This document shows, in pieces, positions 11,261 through 23,320 of a stretch of 64,000 bases of DNA (position 1 is the stretch's first letter; each line of letters begins with the position of its first letter). The position numbers and the translations under genes are program-made. Under the pieces are notes generated by a model. It searched no databases. It saw nothing but the letters and a program-made list of their open reading frames with translations, and was not told the DNA's origin. The stretch lies in NCBI GenBank assembly GCA_018287875.1, contig JAGVVL010000001.1, forward strand, positions 1,798,001 through 1,862,000, read 5' to 3'. The stretch comes from Nigrospora sphaerica. Its lineage: Eukaryota; Ascomycota; Sordariomycetes; Amphisphaeriales; Apiosporaceae.

Positions 11261-14200
11261 GGCAGCCGTACGTCGAAGGGGGAAACGGGTCGTGAGCAGC
11301 CGGGGAGGTGCTCCCGCCGGAGTAGGTGGTGGTAGAGCTGGGTTCGGCCTCGGTCGTGGGCGGGAGAGATGAACCGGGGAACAATGCGCCAGCAACGCTG
11401 GGGTTGAGTGGGGCCGAACAGGCCGGTCGAGACGCCCTGTTCTTCAAGTTCGCAGTCGTTCGCTGGCACGCGCCTCGATAGCCGGAATTCTGCAGGGGTG
11501 TAGGTAGGCGTATTAAGGTACGAGGGTATGTATGTTGTGTTCCGGAACGAAGATTGCCGGTGGTACATGAAGAATGGGGGAGCGAGAGACGATGGTATAA
11601 ACCAACAATGGACTTCCGACATGGACAATCAGCCTTGTCAATTTAAATGTGGGTACTTATCTGCAGGGGCACCACCACTTGGCGTATGCCTGTCGAGAAG
11701 TATGTACTTGCTTCCTAAGTAGAGCCTCAACTAGGGGCTACGTACATGGATGCAACTGTACTTTGGTGTGATAGCTGCCGTGGGAGAAATAGCACGCCAA
11801 TCCCAAGGCAAGTAGGTATCTGGGTACCTGTGGATTACAGGTCGCTTTTGACATACCCAGTCGAAGCGAGTTAAATAAAACCGTACTATACTCAAATCTG
11901 CCAGCCGAGCAAGTCGGACTCGCGGACCTGGCCAGGAAATGGGCTGGATCCATTCCAGACAACGTCTCGTCTAACACCTCACGTTCGGTCAAAATGCAGC
12001 CTCTTGTGAGCTACCATAAAAGGACACATCTCCTCGGAACTTTAATGGTTCCAACCCGGCCATTTCCAGTACTATCTATCCACAGAATACAATATTTCGT
12101 GCCCGTAATATGGATGTTCAGTGTTATTTGTTATGGGACCACCGCCCCCGTAAGCCGCCCTCCTATCCCCTTTCTACGAAACCCTGTGTTTTCACCTGCA
12201 CACGCCTAAGTGGTGGCGCATTGAGTGGAACTCGCGGTATCGTGGAAAGATGGCCCGTCGAAGGCGTATGATTCTCTTGAGATTTTCGTACAAACAAGTG
12301 GTGGTACGAAGGGGATGTTCATGTGATGGGGGGAATGTTCGATATACCAATGTTTCCATCTGAATCCCACGCAGGACCTTTTCATGAGTCAAGGATGATG
12401 AAGGCACAACCACAAGAAAGCTCGGTGGCTTTTGTATCCGTCGCCAAGGCTGCTTCTCCTGGCCTTGCTTTTACGAGGGCGGCCACTTTCCATGGCCTGA
12501 TACCGCGATAACAACGCCGAGAAAATCCATGAGGGCACGCAGTACGCCTCAAGGATCCGCAGAATAAGCTACAGAGGATGGCGGCAAGGAAATGGGAATC
12601 GACCCGGGCAATGAGTCTGGCGGGCCTGGGCAGCACGGGGTGAGAACCTCTCCTTCGACTTCCCCCTTCGACCTCCCCCTTCGCCTCCACAAGTTGTCCC
12701 GAGCTGAGAGCCCGGTACCGCCAGGCAAGGCAAACAGGCAGTGGGGCCACCAAGCAAACGGGATAGACGGCAGGCCTCTAGGCAGCTACTCGAATGCCAA
12801 AAAGGGCCCTTTCCACCCCCTTTTCTGCCTGCCAAGTGGTGTCACGAACTCCTTCCTCGTACGCCTCGCGTCCCGGCCAAGAGAAACGTACCGTGCCATG
12901 GGCTTGGTTGAAATATTTAGATGGAAAGAAAGGTTCTGGGTCCCCTCAGGTGGCGTACCGCATGCGCACTCGACCCAACCATGGTGTTTATTATGCTCTG
13001 CCCGGTGTGTATTTGGAGGATGTCTCGAGGGAGATAGGTTTCGCTTTTTCTACTCTATAATAACCTTGGTGGCGATTCATGTCCGCTGCCATGTCCTAAG
13101 TATAGACGATAAATGTATTCGGGCACTTGCTTCCCACACGATGAAAGCAATGGGCGAGGAGTATCAACAGATCAAACACCCTCTTATCCGCTCCCCACCC
13201 AGATCTGTTCCTATTGGGGCCCCGGGTATAATTGCCCTTCAGCTCTCATGACCTGCTGTTCATGCAGGAGTGGTTTCAAAACACGTTCAGGCGCTGGACG
13301 TCCTTGGTGCCAACCTCAGGCCGAGGGGCGCTGGCTCGTTCGTCTCGAGCCCGGCGAGTACTGGGGACAAGCTTGAACCATCGGATGGCAGGCCGGGGAG
13401 TCGAAATAGATCAGCAAGCTAGCTACACGTTGCATTACCGACGCTTGCTTCAAAAGGGGTTGTGCAAGTGACGGACGGTTCTTGAACTGAACTAATTCCT
13501 ACAGATAAATTCAGTGCGCACTTACTCAGCTGCTTGCTTAAGTGGATACAGAAGCACTTACGCCGCATATACCAGTGATGCCGCCCTAGCGGCATTCTCG
13601 GCATCGTGCTTCTTTGGTTGCCGACTGCCTGGACAGTAAACCAGTATCCTAGCACCATTTCCTCCCCCTTGCGAATGCAGCCCGGAATCACCATCTATGG
13701 AGCCGGGCCATGACTTCACGCTAGGCATTGCCTACGTGGATGTGACCTCTTTTATGTAATAACTAGACCCATGTGGCTGACCAGGAGGTACGCCAGCAAG
13801 TCCAAGGCCTCCTCTCAAACATCCGCATGAGAACCCAGTGACAGAGCTTGGGAATGGGCCTTACTGTGGTCCCCCAAACTGAAAGGGTTGGTGAGGATGC
13901 GCCACTGGACGTGGGGTACCATGTCATAGAGGCTACCCGGCTCGGATACTCAGGTCATATCGTGTAGGCAGGCTCAGCGGGTGCTGCCATGATGACAGAG
14001 CACGTACCAAAGGGGATGGCTGCCCAGCTCGCCAGGCGCGGAAACAGGGTCGCTGGAAGATATGCGACCGAAGGCCGGGGCGACTTGAGACCCGAGAAGA
14101 AGCACGAAGCAAAGCAAAATACACCTAACGTGAGATGGCCAGATGATGAGACTGCTGAAGTAGTGTGCTGTCCATGCTCGCTCGTGGGCTGGGGGGTCCC

Positions 14201-16006
14201 ATACCGTTCCTGACCTGGGGGGGTCACCTAATATGTGCTAGACCTTAGCTCTAGACCAGTGCTAAAAAGGGCTGTGGAAGCTAAAGAGCCACGGTTCTTC
14301 CGTAGTGGCTTAGGTTGACTGATAGTGAGCATCAATGGTTCAGGATGCAAGTCCGTTATGGAAGAATCGTGGGTACTTTACACAGGTACAAATGATAACA
14401 TCCAAAGCAGGTAAGGATGGGCTGGATTTCTGACCCTCTTGGGCTGTTTTGCTTGGGAGCCCCGTGGTTCCGGGCGCGCGGGAGCGTACATAAATGTACT
14501 TACTGTACGCGCGTGTATGCGTAATGTAGGATCCCGTTGCGACGTTGGTGTTCTCTCCACCCGATCCCAGCAAGTTTGAAGGAAGTAACACATCGCTCCA
14601 CGAGAGACACGGAACAAGAGAGGCAGTCATACAGACAGGCAGGCAGACCGAAAAGACGCACTGAGAGGTCGTCACGGCTCTTTTCCGTCGGGCCGTCGTG
14701 AGCCAACTGATGGGCGTGATGGGTAATACCCCATGGAGTCCGGGAGACGGCGGATGGCACGGCACGGCATGGGCACGGGTCATAGGGGAAAAGCCAAGCC
14801 TTTGCTCCCAAAAGCGGTAGTTTACATCTACATGCCAAACTATTTCTCCCTGTACGTTCGTGGTTAGTGCCTCCCTTTCCTCTGGCTCTGCTGGTAACCT
14901 TTGAGTACTGAGGCACCGGCCAAGGGTTTTAGGTTATGGGCGGGCTGGGCGGGTTCCTGCGCTAACGGACAGGACAGGCAGGCGGGGAGCAACCCTGCAA
15001 TTGACGCTACACAGTACCTGCCTACGTAGGTACCTCTCTGTACTGAGGTAAGTAAGATGCGACGACGAGGCCTGTCGATCACCCTCTTGTGCTGATGCCG
15101 CCCGATCGATGGCAAGCCCCAGCCTGGCAATCCGACAGGTTAGAGACGCAGGCAAGCGCGGGCATGGTTGCGTCGGCGTGGCAGTGCACGTGTTGGTTGT
15201 ATGCATTGCAATGTTCGGTGTGTCTGCGGGCATATCGCGATCCCATGCGAGGTTCCTCCCCAACGCCCAACTGGAAAAATTACCACGCTTTCCGTATGGG
15301 ATGCTACGAAAGTACCGGCCGATGGGGGTTCGCCTTGGGACGATGATGCAGGGCCGGAAGCGGTGGTCGTGTTGGGTCGCATCGCTATCCTCATTCTAGT
15401 ACTAGCCCTGCGGCCCTGTTCCCTTGTCCCCAAGTCCAGACGGAAAGAGTCCACCGAAGCCCCTCCACTACGACGATCCTGGCGCGCTGCCCAGGACGCT
15501 TTGGGGAGGGGGGGAATCAAACATGCGAACACAGACCGCGAGTGCCGTCAGTGCGAACCCTCTGTTTTTAGTCACGACTGTTTCTCAACATCGGCGCGCT
15601 TCCTGTCCGGACCCCCCGACCCGATATCCCGTTACTTTGCTTTGCTTTGCTTTGCTTTGCGTGCCTGAGTCTCCTTCCAAATCCCCCTCCTTCACCGCTG
15701 ACTGCTCGCGCTCTCTCTTGCCGGGTATCCCACTAATAGAGGCCTGGAACATATATAATATCGGAGTACAGGAGCAGCGGCAGCAGCGGCCGCAGTGGCA
15801 ACAGCAATCGTCGCAGAAGCAGCAGCAACGCGCCCTCGCCCCCCCTTCGCCCCCCCCCCCCCCTTTTGGGTCAGCATTGGAAACCCGATTGGCAACTCGA
15901 GCGGCCTCTGGCTGTGGTCCTCTTGCTGCTAGACGCCGTGCATGGTCGGATGCGACCTGCCTGAGGAGGGATTCGGCCGGCTGACGGGGAGATTGGCTCC
16001 GCCTTC
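11261..16006. other. 4.7-kb region without a supported gene
   Basis: This is the upstream side of both SWD3 and the esterase gene. Open frames up to about 219 codons (around 12592-13251, +) exist, but they have no recognisable motif and overlap frames on the other strand. Seen: stretches around 11.5-12.2 kb and 13.4-13.9 kb that are less GC-rich, TAGGTA-type motifs near 11505 and 15024, a CAG/CAA-rich stretch at 15770-15830 and a C14 run near 15850. I find no tRNA or 5S signature. Confidence 0.5.
15636..15660 (+). repeat. (TTTGC)5 pentanucleotide microsatellite
   Basis: Five perfect copies of TTTGC lie about 350 bases upstream of the esterase start codon, followed by a pyrimidine-rich stretch typical of fungal promoters and leaders. 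Confidence 0.95.
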
Positions 16007-18061
16007 ATGGGCCCCGATGCCGATGACGAGCGACTCCAGGCTGCTCGGACGCCCGAGACGGCCGAGGCGAGGCCGAAACGGTCGCGGCGCCTGAAGCCCT
16101 GGCAGATCTACGTCATCGCCATTGCCGTCGTCGTCGTTGTGCTTATCGTCGTGCTCGTGCCAGTTCTGCTCCACATCGAGGACAAACGCACGCGCGAGCG
16201 CCAGGCCCAGGTGAGTAGAAAGGCACGCACCCTCCCGGCCGCCTTCTTGGTCCCGGCCGCTGCCGTATCTTCTTGGCCTCTTGTCCAGGCTCGGGCCCTG
16301 CTGACCGGCCGCCCCCGTAGTCTCCTTCAGAGCCCGCCCTTGCGCGCGTCAATCTGGGCTATGCGCAGTACCAGGGCACAGCCCTTCCGAACGGCGTTGG
16401 CCAGTACCTGGGCATGCGCTTTGCCGCGCCGCCGCTGGGCGACCTGCGCTGGCGCGCGCCCGTGAAGCCCGAGAGGAAACAGGGCGACCAGGCCGCAGAT
16501 CAGGTGAGACCGAGGGACGCACCCCAGGCGTTGGTACCCCCCTCCCAATGCTAACTCGCCCATCCACAGTTCGGCAAGATCTGTCTGGGGATCCAGCAGC
16601 CGCTCCCCAACGACTACCAGAGCGAGGACTGTCTGTTCACCAACGTATGGGCGCCGACCAATGTTACGGCCAGCTCCAAGCTGCCCGTCTGGCTGTTCGT
16701 TCAGGGGGGCGGTTACACGCAGAACACGAACGCCAACTGGAACGGATCCGAGGTGGTCGAGCGCTCCGGCCACAACATCGTCCTCGTCAACTTCAACTAC
16801 CGCGTGGGCCTGTACGGCTTCCTGGCGGGCGAGCAGGTGCGCGCCGACGGCGATCTCAACGTCGGGCTTATGGACCAGCGCATGATGATGCAATGGGTCC
16901 AGGCCCATATCAGCGAGTTTGGCGGCGACCCGAAACGAGTCATCATCCACGGCGCCTCGGCCGGTGCCGGCTCCGTGGCCCTTCACCTGGTCGCCAACGG
17001 CGGTGTGGACGAGGGCCTATTCCACGGCGGCATCGGGGAGTCCATCTTCTTCCCCGCGCAGCCCTTTGTCCACGAGCTCGAGTGGCAGTTCACCCGGCTG
17101 CTGAACCAGACATCCTGCCTCGATGCCAAGGAGCCCATGAAATGCCTACGCAGCAAGGACGGGCGCACCCTCCAGGATGCCAACATCCCCACCCCATTTC
17201 CGGGCCGCACCGATGCTCCGCTCCCGCTCTTCTACTGGACGCCGTGCATCGACGGCCAGCTGCTCGAGGACCTGCCGTACCGCATGTTCGAGCAGGGCCG
17301 GTTTATTGACGTGCCTATTCTGCTGGGGAACGATAACGACGGTAAGCTATCCCCCCCCCCCCCCCCTTTTCCTGACCCCCGACGCAGCCCAACGGCGCCC
17401 TGGGGACAGACCCCTGACGGACCCCTGACTGACCCGAACGCCAGAGGGCTCTGTATTCGCCCCGAACACGGCCGCGCCGGCCCAGGTGGAGACCTTCATG
17501 CAGAACAACTATCGGTTTCTGACGGATGAAGAGACTCACAACATCACCAAGCACTACCCCAAAAACATCACGTCCCAGGTCCCGCGGCACGACGTTTGGT
17601 TCCCGGCCGCGCAGATGGCCTACGGCGAGGCGACCTTCATCTGCCCGGCCATCCACATGCTCACTGCGTACGCGGCGCGCCTCGCGCGCCCGCGCGCCTG
17701 GAGTTACCGCTACAACGTGGCCGACGAGAGCAACCGGGCGGCCGGCCTCGGCGTCCCGCACCTGTTCGAGTCCTTTGCCATCTTCGGGCCCGACAACGTG
17801 CCCGGCGCGCCCCCGAGCTACTACACGTACAACGCGCCCGTCGTGCCCGTCGTCATGGACTACTGGATCTCCTTCGTGCGCGCCCTCGACCCCAACCCCT
17901 TCCGCAACCCCACCGCCCCCGCCTGGGAGCCCTGGGGCCCCGAGGGGCGCCGCCTCCGCTTCGAGACCAACAACAACACCATGGAGACAACCCCCGCCGG
18001 CCAGCAGGACCGCTGCGCCCTGTGGCGCTCCCTCGCCCCCTCCATGCGCCAGAGGCGCTGA
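16007..18061 (+). CDS. Type-B carboxylesterase with N-terminal membrane anchor
   Basis: Four exons (16007-16210, 16321-16503, 16570-17341, 17445-18061) encode 591 residues of the alpha/beta-hydrolase carboxylesterase B (cholinesterase-like) family. Residues 22-30 are basic (RPKRSRRLK) and precede one hydrophobic helix (about 33-55). This predicts a type II membrane protein with a lumenal or extracellular catalytic domain rather than a cleaved signal peptide. Seen in the domain: YLGMRFAAPPLGDLRWRAP, EDCLFTNVW, the oxyanion GGGY motif, the nucleophile in GASAGAG (Ser259), the acid in NDNDEGS (Glu387, split by the third intron) and the base in GVPHLFE (His492). N-glycosylation sequons (NVT, NGS, NQT) fit secretory-pathway exposure. 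Intron 3 carries a C16 run; its branch site is CCTGAC. All catalytic residues are present; the substrate is unknown. The gene is convergent with the Dph6 gene. Confidence 0.9.
17351..17366 (+). repeat. C16 homopolymer inside an esterase intron
   Basis: A run of 16 C followed by TTTT lies 9 bases after the donor of the third esterase intron. It is prone to length variation and sequencing error, but it lies outside coding sequence. Confidence 0.95.
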
Positions 18062-18313
18062 CGAGGAGGCCTGTCGCATCCCGCCCGGGACCGACGGCCG
18101 GCGGGAATAGCCCGCGCTGGGCTCCGCCGTGTCACGCCACCACCTGTACACATTCTTCTTTATTGTCGGACACGCGATACGCCCACATCATGTCACCAAA
18201 GAGTCCCGCTCTTGTAGCGGCGTCGTTATGCAATTACCTGTATATTTTAAGCAACTCAAAATACCCTAGGCCACATGGGCCACTTCTGCTGTCCACCGTG
18301 CCCTCTGCGAGTT

Positions 18314-21142
18314 TTATCTTGTGACGTTGTAGTAATTTTGGAACAACAGGACGGCCGAGAGGTTGCCCCCCCTGCCATCCCACAGCGTGTGGCACGGAAT
18401 CGTGGCTCCGTCCGTCGGCGCCGACGGAACATGGGCAGCGGCAGCATAGGAAAGATAGGGCCGTGCGGCCGCATCGGCCTGTCCGCCCCCCCTACCCGGG
18501 TTCTGCAGCAGGTCGCAAAGGCACTCGTCGACGCGAGCCGCAACGGCGTCGCTGACGTCCCGCATGCCGACGGCCGGCGCTGCCGCCGCATCGGCCTCCA
18601 CCGTGGCCAGCGCCGCCGTGGTGTGCACGAAAACGCTGCCGCCCGCCGTCGAGGACCGAGCCACGACGTGGTGTAGCTCGAGGAGGCGTTCCTGCGAGCC
18701 GGGGCACCGGACGCGGGTCCTCGTCCGCGCGACGCGGACGGCGCCGACGTCAGCCCTGGCCAGGCCCAGGTGCGCGTGCCACTCGACGCCCGCGGCCCGC
18801 GGCAGCTCCTCGACCTCGGCCGCGAAGGCGAAGGGGACATAGCGCCGCCGGGACGCGGCGTCCTCTTCCTCGGCGTCGAAGCCGTGGACCACCTCCCAGT
18901 CGGGCACGGCGGCGGCGCCGTCGGCATCCCCGCCCGAGCCACCGCCGGCGAGTGACATGTACTGCGGGTTGAACTTGCGGTCCCAGAGGTCGGGCCCGTT
19001 CTCGTCGTTGTCACCCAACGCCGAGGACCAAACGTGCGCCGCCTCCCAGGCGCGTCCGGCCAACAGGGCTCGGTGCTTCATCTCGACTGGCGACGCCGTT
19101 CTCGGGAAGTAGGCCGCTGCGCTCGTCCACCATTGCACGCGCATCTCGGCGCCAACGCGCCAGAGATGCTGAAGTGCCAAGGTGATCTGGAAGATGGTGA
19201 CTGAGTCTCCCGACCCCTGGGGCAGGACCATCGAGGCTGGTATCAGGGGTATCTGGCCCGCTATGCTGATAGCCTGGAGGGTGCCCAGTGCCGTGCCCTG
19301 GGATAGGGGCGCTTCGTCGTCCTCTTCTTCTGACGTGGGAACATCAGCCGTCGCTGGGAATATGCCGACCGGGAACCCCACGGCCTGGCTGTACGGGCCA
19401 ATGTTGGCCGGGGCCCAGTATGACCGAGACTGCACGTGAAGTCCCTGCCGCTCGCCGGGGAGCAAAGCCGGCTGTACCGTCAGGTATATGACTATACCGC
19501 ATCCCGGAGGCAAGCAGGCCCCGCAGGCGACGGTGACGCGGGCAGGTGGACTCGGCTGAGGAAACAAAGCGCCATAAAGCTTGTTGATAGCTGGGAAGTC
19601 TGACATGTGCCTTAAGAGGATGACACTATTGGTGATGGCCGTGGCCGGCAATGCTTGAGACTCTAGCCTCTGCCGAATATCGGCCACGAGATGCGCCGTC
19701 TGCTCCGCAATCTCCACGTGTTCGCTCCCGCCAACGAAGCACCATGGCTGATGGGGGTTTAGGGCGGCAGCCTGCTGGAGGAGCGGAAGGCGTGCCAGGC
19801 CGGAGTCCTCAACCTCACCTTCGGACGGGTTTTCGGCACCCAGGGCCGTCACGACACCTTCAAACCGCGCGTCGAGGACCCCCGGGATGCGAACCCCCGG
19901 TTCCCCCTGCCCCTGAGTGGTAAGAGGCTTCGACTCGACCCGTGCCTGGCGAAGGCCGAGCCACAGACTCCCGCCACCTTCCCGCACGATTCTCTTGCCG
20001 TCCTCGGGTACCACGATCCGGCCCTTGAACAGAGCGCGCGGGCCGTCGACGACTAGTGTCTCGAACTCGCCTCCCTCGCCCAGCACAGATCCGCGGCCCC
20101 CGCCGCCGAAGCGCCTGAGAGCCCGCTGTACGCGCTGGATACTAGGCTCGCTGGCCACGTTCTGCCACAAAATCTCTTCGTCCAAACCCGCGCTGGCGAC
20201 TTTGATGATACGCGCGTCTAGCCCCACCGTCGCCATGTCACGTAGCAACTGCGCATCGTCATGGTTCCCGTGACCTTGTGGGCGGGGTGACAGGGCGCCG
20301 TCGGGGCAGACCGGAAGCGGCAGCGTGGGATACTGCCACAGGTAGGCCAGCGGGACCAAACCGAGGCGGAGGGCCACCGATTCGACCCGGGTTCGTTGGT
20401 AGGTGGACAGGATGGCGCCGGTGCAGAGGGCATTGGCTTCCGGGTGGGCCGCCATGACGATGCGCAGCAGGGGCACCAAAGACTCGGTCTCGTCCGCGTG
20501 CTTGTCCTCATGCCCAGCAGCGTCAACGTCACAGCCTGGTGCCGTGTCTTGTGGGCCAAGCAGGCCCGGCGCGCCGGGACCACGGGGCACATCCTCATTA
20601 CCCCCAGGAGCGATCCCAGAGGGAAGCGCGGCACCAGAAATGCGGGGGGGTGATGGCGGCGTTAACGGGGGATCCTGATAGCTGGCTCCGTGGTCGACAG
20701 CGGTGCCGGAAATGGGGCGGCGGTACAGCGGCAGGCCAGTAGCGGCAGCGTACAAGGGCACCACCTGGTGACCGACCGTCTGGTACATGAAACTATTCAG
20801 GTCCGTCTCGTCGAGGCCCTCAGGCTCGGCCAACGGGCCAGGGTCGCTCGACTCCGCGCCTGAACCGTGCCCTGGAATCGGCGCGACGGCTCGAGCCCGC
20901 CGGGGCGAGCTATCGTCGTAGTCAGGGTGGCCCCCCTGGCAGGCACTGGCGGCATCCTCGCCGGGTCGATCGGGCCCTGTGCCTGGTGGTGGTGCTGCTG
21001 CTGCTGGTGCCGGGGACGGTGGATGCAGGTTGGCCAGTGCCACGACGCGGTGCCCATTCGCCAAGCAGTGCAAGGCGGAAAAGAAGCTGTCTTTGCCACC
21101 CGAGACCAGCGCAATGACGTTCAGCGGCCCGTCGGCGGCCAT
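18314..21142 (-). CDS. DPH6: Diphthine-ammonia ligase Dph6 fused to two RidA-like domains
   Basis: This single exon encodes 942 residues, starting at the first in-frame ATG (MAADGPLNVIALVSGGKDSF). Family role: the last step of diphthamide synthesis on elongation factor 2, ATP-dependent amidation of diphthine in the cytosol. Seen: a PP-loop ATP pyrophosphatase motif SGGKDS (residues 14-19); DLNSFMYQTVGHQVVPLYA; ESLVPLLRIVMAAHPEANAL; GAILSTYQRTRVE; GLVPLAYLWQ; GLDEEILWQN; and LGEGGEFETLV ending the ligase part near residue 390. Two RidA/YjgF-type domains follow (about 447-557 and 570-680), the second with GPYSQAVGFP. This is the architecture of yeast YLR143W. The protein is longer than the roughly 690-residue yeast protein because of Pro/Ala/Gly-rich insertions (about 36-95 and 140-190) and a long C-terminal extension. 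It is convergent with the esterase, 252 bases away. Confidence 0.93.
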   Translation of the reverse strand: MAADGPLNVIALVSGGKDSFFSALHCLANGHRVVALANLHPPSPAPAAAAPPPGTGPDRPGEDAASACQGGHPDYDDSSPRRARAVAPIPGHGSGAESSDPGPLAEPEGLDETDLNSFMYQTVGHQVVPLYAAATGLPLYRRPISGTAVDHGASYQDPPLTPPSPPRISGAALPSGIAPGGNEDVPRGPGAPGLLGPQDTAPGCDVDAAGHEDKHADETESLVPLLRIVMAAHPEANALCTGAILSTYQRTRVESVALRLGLVPLAYLWQYPTLPLPVCPDGALSPRPQGHGNHDDAQLLRDMATVGLDARIIKVASAGLDEEILWQNVASEPSIQRVQRALRRFGGGGRGSVLGEGGEFETLVVDGPRALFKGRIVVPEDGKRIVREGGGSLWLGLRQARVESKPLTTQGQGEPGVRIPGVLDARFEGVVTALGAENPSEGEVEDSGLARLPLLQQAAALNPHQPWCFVGGSEHVEIAEQTAHLVADIRQRLESQALPATAITNSVILLRHMSDFPAINKLYGALFPQPSPPARVTVACGACLPPGCGIVIYLTVQPALLPGERQGLHVQSRSYWAPANIGPYSQAVGFPVGIFPATADVPTSEEEDDEAPLSQGTALGTLQAISIAGQIPLIPASMVLPQGSGDSVTIFQITLALQHLWRVGAEMRVQWWTSAAAYFPRTASPVEMKHRALLAGRAWEAAHVWSSALGDNDENGPDLWDRKFNPQYMSLAGGGSGGDADGAAAVPDWEVVHGFDAEEEDAASRRRYVPFAFAAEVEELPRAAGVEWHAHLGLARADVGAVRVARTRTRVRCPGSQERLLELHHVVARSSTAGGSVFVHTTAALATVEADAAAAPAVGMRDVSDAVAARVDECLCDLLQNPGRGGGQADAAARPYLSYAAAAHVPSAPTDGATIPCHTLWDGRGGNLSAVLLFQNYYNVTR

Positions 21143-22440
21143 AGCTCGCCTCGTTTCGTCGTGCCTCGTCTTGTCTTTGGTAGCTGTCAGCCAGCGGATC
21201 GACGAAGGTGCGAGGGCAGGCGGGGACGAGGGGGGAAGCTGCTGCTGTTCCCGGCTCACCTGCAAAAAAGACCCGGTGCCGGCCTGGAAGGAATTCGGGT
21301 CTGGGCTCAGGGTTCAGGGCTCGACGACGCGGGCCTCGAAAGGGCAGATGGGAGAGGTGGGAGAGCACGTGCTGGGAGACGGCAGAGGTGCAGAGCCATG
21401 GGAAGATCAGCAACCGCGAGCGAGTCAGGCCGCTACCCGAGGAGTGAGGCTGGAGCGGACGGGCCAGTCATGCAGATTCCCCCAAGCGTCGGACTGCTTT
21501 CCGAAGTCCGCACGAAGTGACGAGGCGGCAGAGGGCGAGAGGAGCAGGAACTGCCTTGGGGGCGGGCTTTCTCGTCTCAAAATGTGGATGGGATTTCCGT
21601 GCGGGCTAGTCGGCGGTTCGTCCTAAGCTTTGGGGTCGGCGTCAGAATCCGGTCGCGCTGCTACGGTTAGCTGCAGTTGCGCGTGGAGTCGCTACCGCTG
21701 GCCTGGCCATCGTCGGCGAACCTAGCGAGCGCTCGTCGGCCTATCGAGCTGCCGACTTTCGCATACCCGCTACTCGTCGCCATTGCAATATCGGTTGCTC
21801 GTTGGCCCCGTCGCCGGCGCCTTGGCGCCTCCGCAAAGCTTGGGAAAACCGTATGCCATTCTGTCCTCGGAGGCCTGCGAATCCCATCTCGCGACCCCTC
21901 GCGTCTTGCCGCAGGGACGAGATCGATCGTCGCTCCTGCCCACAATAGATCTCCTCCCCTCCCTCTTTCTCTGTCATTCCCCCGTCCGTTCCTGCAGGCC
22001 CGCAGGGGTCCCACCGTCTGCTAGGCTCTTCAGCTCGTCCCTGCGTTCGCTGCTTCGGTGCTGGAGATTCAGGTACCCGGGGTCCAGTCGCGTCTGGTCT
22101 ATCCCACGATCCCCAGTTCGTCTGCAGGCTAATAAGTGCCAGGCTGGCGGCCCTGCTCGCTACCGGCGGCAGGTACAGGTACAGCAACCCGTGCAGTGCC
22201 TGCGCCAACCGCTTCCCCGTCTACCCGTGCAGTCGGTCCTTTGCCCGTCCGATCTGACTCTCTCTCGGCGCGCATGGATGGCCATGCCATGTTAGCGAAC
22301 CGGCCGGCGCAGCTGAGGCCCACGGCCCAACTACCTAGTCAGCACTGGGCCCGGGGCCACGCGCCGTCAGTCCTTCCCACCCAAACGATAGCAAAATGCC
22401 GCAAGACAACCTGCGTATCTCTGTGATCGACGATGGCCGT

Positions 22441-22477
22441 CGTGCGTGCGTGCGTGCGTGCGTGCGTCTACGTAGTA

Positions 22478-22499
<22 letters not shown>
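22441..22499 (+). repeat. Compound (GTGC)n / (GT)n microsatellite
   Basis: About seven CGTG units (22441-22467) are followed, after a 10-base spacer, by about eleven TG units (22478-22499) and a GTGG tail. Alternating purine-pyrimidine composition runs through most of it. Confidence 0.95.
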
Positions 22500-22509
<10 letters not shown>

Positions 22510-23297
22510 AGTCCTAAGCTAGGTAGTTAGTCGCATCTGTCCACACGACTCGGGGAGGGCATACTCACGTTTGTGCGCTTCGGCACTGCTCGCGTACTAG
22601 CACATCCTCATCTCGCCGAGTGCCGTTGGTGGCTGTGTAGCTGGGAGCTGGGCAAGGCGGGCGTTAAGTCGGTGTGGGCAGCTCATCGTCATCGCCATCC
22701 GAACTTGGTTGTGGCTGCCGGTAGGCCGGGAGGGACCGTGGGAGGCCAGGGCGGTACGGGTGAGTAGAAGACGGTGAGGGAGCAGAAGTAAGGCGCGGCT
22801 TGGTTAGCTGATCGTCTGGCGGACGGGTCCAGGTCAGCGACATGTCACAAGGCAATGAAGGAACGTTGGTTTGGCAGCGGCAGATGTGATTCCTATGGTA
22901 ACTATCTGCGAATACTTGTCGGTGAGAGCTAGCTTGGCTGGTGACCGGCACACCTGCTTCGTAGCAATCGCGGAAAACCCAAGTCGAGAATAAGACGAAA
23001 CACTTGAATTGCGGGAGCGGTACTTCCTCCTCCACACTCCCTAGCGTCCTGTAGTAGCGAGAGCGGCTGTCCAGCTCGCCTGCTGTAGTAATTACAACGA
23101 GCGTAAAAGCTGAATGCTGCCAAAACAAATAACCCCAAAGGCCGTCAAAGCAGTGCCCAACCGAGCACGCAAAATATCGCTGGTTGTGTATCATGTGATG
23201 TGTGCCTCCCAATGTACGCCGCATTCCCCGTCCGTAGGCAAAGCCGCCCCTGTCCGGCACCCCGTGGGGGGCCGGCGGCAGTGCTGATGATGCATGC

Positions 23298-23320
23298 TGA
23301 TGATGATGATGATGATGATG
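23298..23320 (+). repeat. (TGA)n microsatellite
   Basis: Nearly eight copies of TGA lie about 280 bases downstream of the Msn2-type stop codon, in non-coding DNA. Confidence 0.95.

Noticed and set aside
12592..13251. 219-codon plus-strand frame
   Set aside because: No motif, no consistent coding composition, and overlap with antisense frames. Long frames are expected by chance in GC-rich DNA.
16007..21142. Possible secondary-metabolite cluster around the carboxylesterase
   Set aside because: The neighbours are housekeeping genes (Dph6, Swd3) and no synthase, P450 or transporter is present.
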